Below are positions 58,459 through 64,000 of a stretch of DNA of 64,000 nt, piece after piece (positions within the stretch are counted from its first letter, which is position 1; the number at the start of each line of letters is the position of its first letter). Position numbers and translations under genes: made by a program. Origin of the DNA: Nitrosospira sp. Nsp14. Its GTDB lineage: Bacteria; Pseudomonadota; Gammaproteobacteria; Burkholderiales; Nitrosomonadaceae. The DNA lies in contig NZ_FOPV01000006.1 in the NCBI RefSeq assembly GCF_900113575.1, positions 62,001-126,000 of the forward strand, read 5' to 3'. A model generated the notes under the pieces. It made no database searches and was not told where the DNA came from. It saw nothing but the letters and a program-made list of their open reading frames with translations.

Positions 58459-59535
58459 ATGAAAAGGCTCGATTTTCGCCGGGTAAACGCATCCATTGCG
58501 GCCTGTCTGATTGCTTCACTCGGACTGATGAGTCCGGTCGCGCTGGCCGATGAAAACGAGGAGGTCGCCAAGCTCTATCAACAAGGCAACCTGGTAAAAG
58601 CGCTGGAGCAGGCCGATGCCTATCTCGCCATAAAACCCAAGGACGCCCAAATGCGCTTCAACAAGGGCCTGATTCTTACCGAGCAGAAAAAAACCGGCGA
58701 GGCTATCAAGGTTTTTTCTTCCCTATCAGAGGATTATCCTGACCTGCCTGAGCCGTACAACAATCTTGCAGTCCTCTACGCCAGTCAGGGCCAGTACGAA
58801 AAAGCCAAGGGCGCGCTTGAGGCGGCGATACGCACCCACCCCAGCTATTCCACCGCCCATGAAAATCTGGGTGACATTTACGCAAAGATGGCCAGCCAGG
58901 CTTATGGCAAGGCTCTTCAACTGGATAACCGGAATGCCGCCGCACAGACCAAGCTCGCGATGATCAAGGACCTGTTCGCGACCAGATCCGGAAGAATCCA
59001 AACCGCAGCAGCTCCTGCAACATCTGCCCCGACGGGTGAGTCGCGGGCGGAATCTTCAGAAAAGATTTCCGGAAAAACCGCGGAGAAGGCACCCGTAAAA
59101 GCAGGACAAACGGAAAAACTGGGATCCGAAAAAACCGCCATCGGAACCCCCGCGACCGAAAAACCCTCTCCTGAAAAACAGGCTGATTCAGGTGATTCTT
59201 CTGAAATAATCAAGACTGTGAATGCGTGGGCGAAGGCGTGGTCGGATAAGGATGTCGCGGCATACCTGGCCTTTTATGCGACTGACTTCCGCGCGCCCGG
59301 AGGCGTCTCCCGTGCATCGTGGGAGAAAGCCCGCCGCGAACGCATCGCCAAGCCAAAATCCATCCACGTCGCAGTTGTCAATCCCAGGATCAATGTTATC
59401 GACGACACCCATGCCAGAGTGACTTTCAAGCAATCCTATCATTCGGACGCAATCAAGAGTAATACGCTGAAAACGCTTGAGTTAGTCAAAACAGGCGGCA
59501 CGTGGCTCATCAACCAGGAAAATGTAGGGCGATGA
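58459..59535 (+). CDS. Exported TPR protein with C-terminal NTF2-like domain
   Basis: A 358-residue protein. A signal peptide (cleavage near SPVALADE, about 31) is followed by three or four TPR repeats (35-170), a low-complexity Lys/Ala/Thr/Glu linker (180-250) and an NTF2-like domain (255-355: [25 protein letters not shown], then [12 protein letters not shown] and the terminal G-G-T-W-L-I). The same C-terminal domain type ends the next protein. The stop overlaps the transpeptidase start (ATGA). The pair resembles periplasmic cell-wall factors, but role is inferred only. Confidence 0.86.
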   Translation: MKRLDFRRVNASIAACLIASLGLMSPVALADENEEVAKLYQQGNLVKALEQADAYLAIKPKDAQMRFNKGLILTEQKKTGEAIKVFSSLSEDYPDLPEPYNNLAVLYASQGQYEKAKGALEAAIRTHPSYSTAHENLGDIYAKMASQAYGKALQLDNRNAAAQTKLAMIKDLFATRSGRIQTAAAPATSAPTGESRAESSEKISGKTAEKAPVKAGQTEKLGSEKTAIGTPATEKPSPEKQADSGDSSEIIKTVNAWAKAWSDKDVAAYLAFYATDFRAPGGVSRASWEKARRERIAKPKSIHVAVVNPRINVIDDTHARVTFKQSYHSDAIKSNTLKTLELVKTGGTWLINQENVGR

Positions 59536-60761
59536 CAACACGGCGCATAGCAGCAGGCTATCTGCTTGCCGCGCTCGTGGGAGCCGGCGTTACATTCGCG
59601 CCGGTCATGACGAACGCGTTCGCAAGCGATCGCCCAGCCTCCGCCGGTCCTTTCGCAACGGGACCGGAAGCGATGCTTGTCAAGAGCTTGCAGGAAATCG
59701 CAGATAGCCGCATAGACACCGCCTTAAGCGGAATTGAGCAGGTTCTCCAGGCAAACCCGAACTTCCGGCTCGCTCATCTGATAAAAGGCGATATGTTGCT
59801 GGCTCGCACCCGCCCGATCAGCGACATGGGCGAAACTGCCGGGGTCGGTCAACAACAAATCAGTGACCTTCGGGATGAAGCGCGAGCGCGAGTGCGACGC
59901 CACCTTGAGCCAGTCCCGAGCGACAGGGTGCCCAAATACCTCCTGCAAATGCAATCCGAACAGAAATATGCCGCCATCGCCGATACCGGCAAGTCCCGGC
60001 TGTATATATATCAGAATCTGGGCGGCAAGGTCCGCTATGTCGCCGATTATTACATCAGTAGCGGGAAAAACGGATCCCGGAAATTGAAGGAAGGAGACAA
60101 AAAAACTCCCATCGGCGTCTACTTCATTACAGCTAATGTTCCGCGCGAAAAGCTGACTGATTTTTATGGGGGGAAGGCATTTCCCATCAACTACCCCAAC
60201 GAATGGGATAAACGGCACGGCCGTAGCGGTTATGGTATCTGGCTCCACGGCACCCCCTCGGATACCTTCAGCCGCGCGCCGCGGGCCAGCGATGGCTGCG
60301 TCGTGCTGTCGAACCAGGACCTCGACCGGCTTAGCGCCAAATTGCAGGTTGGGATCACGCCCGTTATCATCAGCGATGGAATCGAGTGGGTGAAGCCAAC
60401 GGATGCGCAGATCATGCGTGAAAAGCTGGCTCAGCATCTGGAAAATTGGCGACGGGATTGGGAAAGCGGGAATGTCGACGCTTACCTGAGGAACTATGGA
60501 CGCGATTTTTCCAGCGGAAATCAGGGATTGGCTGAATGGGCGCAACACAAGCGCCAAGTGAACGCCGCCAAAAACTGGATCAAAGTTGGAATCAGCAATA
60601 TTGGAATGTTTCTCTATCCTGGAAGAGAAGACCTGGCAGTGGTGGATTTCGATCAGGAATACGCGAGTAATAACCTCTCGAACAAGATGAGAAAACGTCA
60701 ATACTGGATGAAAGATCAGACCAAGGGCTCGTGGAAAATAATCTACGAAAGCGCTGCATAA
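59532..60761 (+). CDS. L,D-transpeptidase (YkuD) with NTF2-like C-terminal domain
   Basis: A 409-residue exported enzyme from the ATG that overlaps the previous stop. After a signal peptide (about 1-32), residues near 140-300 are a YkuD domain with LHGTPSDTF and SDGCVVL, whose Cys (about residue 256) is the nucleophile that cross-links peptidoglycan stems or attaches proteins. A C-terminal NTF2-like domain (about 300-405: LENWRRDWESGNVDAYLRNY) is similar to that of the preceding gene. Some proteins of this type are related to E. coli YafK/DpaA; which reaction is done here is open. Confidence 0.9.
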   Translation: MTTRRIAAGYLLAALVGAGVTFAPVMTNAFASDRPASAGPFATGPEAMLVKSLQEIADSRIDTALSGIEQVLQANPNFRLAHLIKGDMLLARTRPISDMGETAGVGQQQISDLRDEARARVRRHLEPVPSDRVPKYLLQMQSEQKYAAIADTGKSRLYIYQNLGGKVRYVADYYISSGKNGSRKLKEGDKKTPIGVYFITANVPREKLTDFYGGKAFPINYPNEWDKRHGRSGYGIWLHGTPSDTFSRAPRASDGCVVLSNQDLDRLSAKLQVGITPVIISDGIEWVKPTDAQIMREKLAQHLENWRRDWESGNVDAYLRNYGRDFSSGNQGLAEWAQHKRQVNAAKNWIKVGISNIGMFLYPGREDLAVVDFDQEYASNNLSNKMRKRQYWMKDQTKGSWKIIYESAA

Positions 60762-60880
60762 CCCCGTTCGTGAATTACTGTCGTGCAGCATTCATACAAA
60801 AGGTTCCCGGAACGCTGAAAGCAATTCGTTATTTTTCCAACACCTTATCCAATCATCCTATTCCCGACCATCTTCCTATC

Positions 60881-61486
60881 ATGCATATATCCAGACTTCT
60901 CGCTATTGCTCTTGCGGTTTGTTTCAACGCCGTCAGCTACGCCGCCAATCCTCAGGTTGAGATCAAAACCAATCTTGGCAATATCGTGGTTGAACTTTAT
61001 CCCGACAAAGCCCCCAAGACTGTTGATAATTTCCTTCGCTACGTTAAAGACGGCCACTATCACAACACGGTGTTTCATCGCGTCATCCCTGGCTTCATGA
61101 TCCAGGGTGGTGGCTTCGATAAAACCTTCGCCCAGAAGCCGACCCGACAACCGGTGGAGAACGAGGCGGCGAACGGGCTCAGGAACGATGCCGGGACCAT
61201 TGCAATGGCCCGCACTTCGGAGCCACATTCGGCCACCGCGCAATTTTTCATCAACGTCGCCAATAACACTTTCCTTAACTACACCTCGCCCGACCCGCGA
61301 GGTTATGGCTATACCGTGTTCGGTAAAGTTATCCATGGGATGGACGTCGCCGAGAAGATCGCAGCTACGCCTACCGGGATGCGTGGGCCGTTCCCAGGCG
61401 ACGTACCCAAATCGGACATTGTCATCGAAGACATCAAGCTTGTTGCGGCCGAACCACTTCCATCCTCCAACTCTTCCATGAAATAG
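60881..61486 (+). CDS. ppiA: Exported peptidyl-prolyl cis-trans isomerase (cyclophilin)
   Basis: A 201-residue protein starting at the ATG before a clear signal peptide ([20 protein letters not shown]). The cyclophilin core has [41 protein letters not shown] and [10 protein letters not shown]. Periplasmic isomerase is the expected role. A longer in-frame extension of 50 residues upstream is not credible. It is followed 8 bases later by a cytosolic paralogue. Confidence 0.95.
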   Translation: MHISRLLAIALAVCFNAVSYAANPQVEIKTNLGNIVVELYPDKAPKTVDNFLRYVKDGHYHNTVFHRVIPGFMIQGGGFDKTFAQKPTRQPVENEAANGLRNDAGTIAMARTSEPHSATAQFFINVANNTFLNYTSPDPRGYGYTVFGKVIHGMDVAEKIAATPTGMRGPFPGDVPKSDIVIEDIKLVAAEPLPSSNSSMK

Positions 61487-61494
61487 GGATAAAC

Positions 61495-61989
61495 ATGATC
61501 AAGCTACATACCAATTACGGCGAAATTACCCTCGAGCTCGATAGCGAAAAGGCCCCGGTAACCGTGCAGAATTTTATTGACTACGTGAACAGCGGGCACT
61601 ATGACAATACGGTATTTCATCGCGTCATTGACGGTTTTATGATCCAGGGAGGCGGGTTCGAGCCTGGCCTGGTGCAGAAACAGACCCGTGCTCCGATCCG
61701 GAACGAGGCGGCGAACGGCCTGAAAAATGACAAATACACCGTTGCCATGGCGCGCACCTCCGACGTCAACTCTGCCACCGCACAGTTCTTCATCAATGTC
61801 TCGGACAATGATTTCCTTAACTATAGTTCGCCGACGCCACAGGGTTTCGGCTATTGCGTGTTCGGCAAAGTTGTCGAAGGAATGGACGTGGTGGATAAGA
61901 TCAAGAAAGTGAAAACCGGCGATCGGGGGGGGCATCAAAATGTGCCGCTGGAAAATGTGTTGTTGGAAAAAGCGGAAGTGATCGAATAA
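61495..61989 (+). CDS. ppiB: Cytosolic peptidyl-prolyl cis-trans isomerase (cyclophilin)
   Basis: A 164-residue cyclophilin without signal peptide, with [46 protein letters not shown] and [15 protein letters not shown]. It is highly similar to the preceding protein over the whole core, so this is a tandem duplication with different locations. Length equals E. coli PpiB. Confidence 0.96.
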   Translation: MIKLHTNYGEITLELDSEKAPVTVQNFIDYVNSGHYDNTVFHRVIDGFMIQGGGFEPGLVQKQTRAPIRNEAANGLKNDKYTVAMARTSDVNSATAQFFINVSDNDFLNYSSPTPQGFGYCVFGKVVEGMDVVDKIKKVKTGDRGGHQNVPLENVLLEKAEVIE

Positions 61990-62515
61990 GAATATCGCCG
62001 GGAACATACATGCCCGCCGGTAAAACAATGCGCTTCGCACTGCCCGGCAAATCGGCAAATCCGAACATTCTTCCACGGGGTACGTTGCCGGGGGGAACGA
62101 ATGATCACAAGTGCCCAAGTCCTGGCGAGACCGTAACTTGGATTTGGGTAGCCGGTGCGAGGCGGTAACGCGTTGAGCGCTGATCTTCCCACAACCTTGG
62201 GTGGCTGAACTGCCGCCCTTCTTCTGTTTCGGAGCCCGGAATCCCTGTTTGGCATGGGGGCGGTGTGCCCCCTCGGTATTAGCAACCGGCGGACGAAGTT
62301 CCCATTACCAAAAACCGGGAAAAGCTGGAACGCTGGGGTGAGCGTTTGGCGCCCGCTTAGGGGGACGACGTGCGGTGGTTCTTCAGGATGCGGGGTTCGA
62401 GTATGATCAAGTTTTTTCAGCGGATGAAAGTCAAGACAGCTGCCTGATCCAAAATTCGACGGGACGTGAGAAATACGCGTCGTCACAAGATAGCTATTTC
62501 ATGAAGGGAAAAACC
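61990..62515. other. Long gap before the M48 protease gene
   Basis: I see no credible gene in these 526 bases. Open frames on either strand lack ribosome binding sites and show no family; the longest lies on the minus strand and overlaps ppiB. The promoter of the protease gene presumably lies at its end. Confidence 0.5.
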
Positions 62516-63331
62516 ATGTCTGCTTTGCGAGTTGTTACATCGGTATCGATCAGTATCTGGTTGATTGCCGTGTCGGGATGCGCCACTACCACGAGCGGCG
62601 GCGCGGTTGGCGCAAACCGTTCTCAGCTGCTTCTTATATCGTCCGAGCAGCTGGAGCAAACAGCCGCCCTCGGCTACAGCAAGCTCAAGTCGGAGGCGAC
62701 CCAAAAAGGCGCATTGAACAAGGACGAGAAGCTGCTGCAACGTGTACAGGCCATCGCTCGCCGAATCGAACCTCAAACAGCGGTATTCAGGAAGGATGCA
62801 CCGGGTTGGAAATGGGAAGTGAATGTAATCGAGAGCAACGAACTCAACGCATTCTGCATGCCGGGCGGCAAAATCATGTTCTACTCAGGGCTGATCAACA
62901 GGCTGAAACTCACGGACGAGGAGATCGCTGTTGTGATGGGGCATGAGATCGCCCATGCCTTGCGTGAACACTCTCGCGAACAGGTGTCGCAGGCAATCGC
63001 CGCTCAGGCTGCGCTCGCATTCGGAACCGCGGCGTTCGGGGTGAGCCAGAATACCGCGAATCTCGCTGCCATCGGTTATGAAGCCTTGCTTGCCACGCAT
63101 TTCAGCCGCAGCGACGAGGCCGAGGCGGATCGGATCGGTCTGGAACTGAGCGCACGCGCCGGGTACAACCCTCGCGCCGGCGTGACCCTATGGCAGAAAA
63201 TGATGAACGCGAAAAGCGGGGGAGAGCCGCCCGAATTTCTGAGCAGTCATCCTGCTGACTCAACCAGGGTTCAGCAGGTGGAGTCGTTACTGCCGGTTGT
63301 CATGCCGCTCTACGAAGCCGCGCGACGCTAA
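62516..63331 (+). CDS. M48-family metalloprotease lipoprotein
   Basis: A 271-residue protein from the ATG preceded by AAGGGA. The N-terminus is a lipoprotein signal (LIAVSGC lipobox, Cys about residue 22). HEIAHALREHSREQ carries the zinc site (HEIAH at 143-147) and ATHFSRSDEAEADRIGLELSA the third ligand and the family ExxxD. This is the BepA/LoiP/Oma1-like group of envelope quality-control proteases, lacking the TPR part of BepA, hence closer to LoiP (YggG). Role in outer membrane protein turnover is inferred. Confidence 0.92.
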   Translation: MSALRVVTSVSISIWLIAVSGCATTTSGGAVGANRSQLLLISSEQLEQTAALGYSKLKSEATQKGALNKDEKLLQRVQAIARRIEPQTAVFRKDAPGWKWEVNVIESNELNAFCMPGGKIMFYSGLINRLKLTDEEIAVVMGHEIAHALREHSREQVSQAIAAQAALAFGTAAFGVSQNTANLAAIGYEALLATHFSRSDEAEADRIGLELSARAGYNPRAGVTLWQKMMNAKSGGEPPEFLSSHPADSTRVQQVESLLPVVMPLYEAARR

Positions 63332-63399
63332 ACTGAACGTCTTTGGGGTCGCGTCATGCCCGGAGGTCTTCGCGCACGCAACCGAAAATGAGCAATGGT

Positions 63400-63423
63400 G
63401 GCCAGGTACGATCGCACCTGGCC
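63400..63423. terminator. Inverted repeat between convergent genes
   Basis: GGCCAGGT and ACCTGGCC form a perfect 8-bp stem with loop ACGATCGC, between the end of the M48 gene and the end of the Ig-like gene. U-tracts are weak on both sides, so it may act as a bidirectional terminator of modest strength. Confidence 0.55.
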
Positions 63424-63466
63424 CATTGACCGTTACTGCTGTTGTTCCATTCTTTTTCCCTTAATC

Positions 63467-64000
63467 CTATTTCACCACCATAACGTAAACGGAAGAGGAC
63501 GAAGCATTTCCAGCTGCATCTCTGACCATCGCCTGAATCAGGTGTGCTCCGGCCCCGACATTACCGATAAACCAGTTGTACCCCAACGTGGTTCCGGTTC
63601 CGCTCGCCTTTCGTACGCCATTGATATAGAGCGTGTGAGTAATGCCCATGGGCCCGCTATCGTCCGTCGCATTCACGCTGATCGCCACATTGTTGCCTGA
63701 AACCGGTCCCACCACCGGATTGACGATTTTGACCGTCGGCGCTGTCGTATCTTTGGAAAGAGTCGTGACTCCATTAGCTACATTCACAGCTACCGTGGCC
63801 GAAGCCTTCGAGTTACCCGCTGAGTCGAATGCATACGCGACAAGATTGACCGCGCCATTGGGCACACCGTGCGAATCCCAGCTGAATGCAAACGGACCCG
63901 TGCTGTCGATGGCTACGGTTGTGCTGTTGACTTTCAGTTCAACACGTGCCACCCCGATATTGTCCGCAGCGTTGACATTGACCGGAACCAGTCCTGCCAC
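63467..64000 (-). CDS. Ig-like-domain surface protein, C-terminal end (cut by right edge)
   Basis: The frame enters from the right edge, and 178 codons up to the stop are seen. It holds two tandem bacterial Ig-like domains (VELKVNSTTVAIDSTGPFAF with VAYAFDSAGNSKASATVAVNV; TLYINGVRKASGTG with QAMVRDAAGNASSSSVYVMV), joined by DTTAPTVKIVNPV. Such repeats are typical of large secreted or surface-anchored proteins, often after a protease or glycan-binding domain. The protein ends right after the second domain with no sorting signal. The true start and N-terminal domains lie outside the window. Confidence 0.85.
   Translation of the reverse strand: MAGLVPVNVNAADNIGVARVELKVNSTTVAIDSTGPFAFSWDSHGVPNGAVNLVAYAFDSAGNSKASATVAVNVANGVTTLSKDTTAPTVKIVNPVVGPVSGNNVAISVNATDDSGPMGITHTLYINGVRKASGTGTTLGYNWFIGNVGAGAHLIQAMVRDAAGNASSSSVYVMVVK

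Noticed and set aside
61935-62486. 183-codon minus-strand frame downstream of ppiB
   Set aside because: It overlaps the ppiB end, has no ribosome binding site, and the product is Pro/Arg-rich without a family.

Overview
The window reads as chromosome of a betaproteobacterium, most likely Nitrosomonadaceae (Nitrosospira-like). This rests on the betaproteobacterial housekeeping blocks (rimP-nusA-infB-rbfA-truB, dnaX-ybaB-recR, dapC-dapD-dapE), a PEP-CTERM exported protein, a CNP1-like protein and a rubrerythrin/Fe-S oxidoreductase/DUF3501 cluster. It is a judgement from remembered gene content, not from a search. I saw no insertion sequence, integrase, CRISPR array or rRNA.

Positions 1-17.4 kb form an accessory, iron-linked region. 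A minus-strand operon runs mbtH-like, type II thioesterase, Sfp-type phosphopantetheinyl transferase, a FAAL-ACP-C-A-PCP fusion (fatty acyl-AMP ligase plus one NRPS module) and a type I PKS (KS then AT) that leaves the window at position 1. Several junctions overlap by one base (TAATG, TGATG). A good Fur-box match lies upstream of mbtH. Next come a PEP-CTERM protein, a FecI-type sigma factor with its own Fur-box match over its predicted -10, and a FecR homologue reduced to the cytoplasmic N-terminal domain. A tripartite RND efflux system (outer membrane lipoprotein, periplasmic adaptor, inner membrane pump) follows. Together they suggest an iron-responsive lipopeptide/polyketide that is made and perhaps exported; the product is unknown.

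Positions 17.7-35.5 kb are mostly core: proB, a DUF442 protein with an ETHE1-like persulfide dioxygenase, the CNP1/DUF3501/Fe-S/rubrerythrin cluster, a D-2-hydroxyacid dehydrogenase, an EamA transporter, the dapC-dapD-dapE lysine branch, an unannotated cysteine-rich small protein with an ideal ribosome binding site, prmB, rluB, recR, ybaB, dnaX, the 4.5S SRP RNA gene and an initiator tRNA with a clear promoter.

Positions 35.8-50.7 kb hold two tandem response regulators (REC-GGDEF and REC-PAS), the rimP-nusA-infB-rbfA-truB operon with a terminator-like hairpin just ahead of rimP, acs, an MBL-fold hydrolase, a SpoU-type RNA methyltransferase and a tightly packed rmuC-mtfA-glk-greB operon.

Positions 50.7-64 kb hold envelope and unknown genes: small secreted proteins, DUF488, an EI24/CysZ-like membrane protein coupled to a TPR protein, DUF5675, cysS, a coupled TPR/NTF2-like protein and L,D-transpeptidase pair, tandem exported and cytosolic cyclophilins, an M48 lipoprotein protease, and the C-terminal end of an Ig-like-repeat surface protein cut by the right edge.
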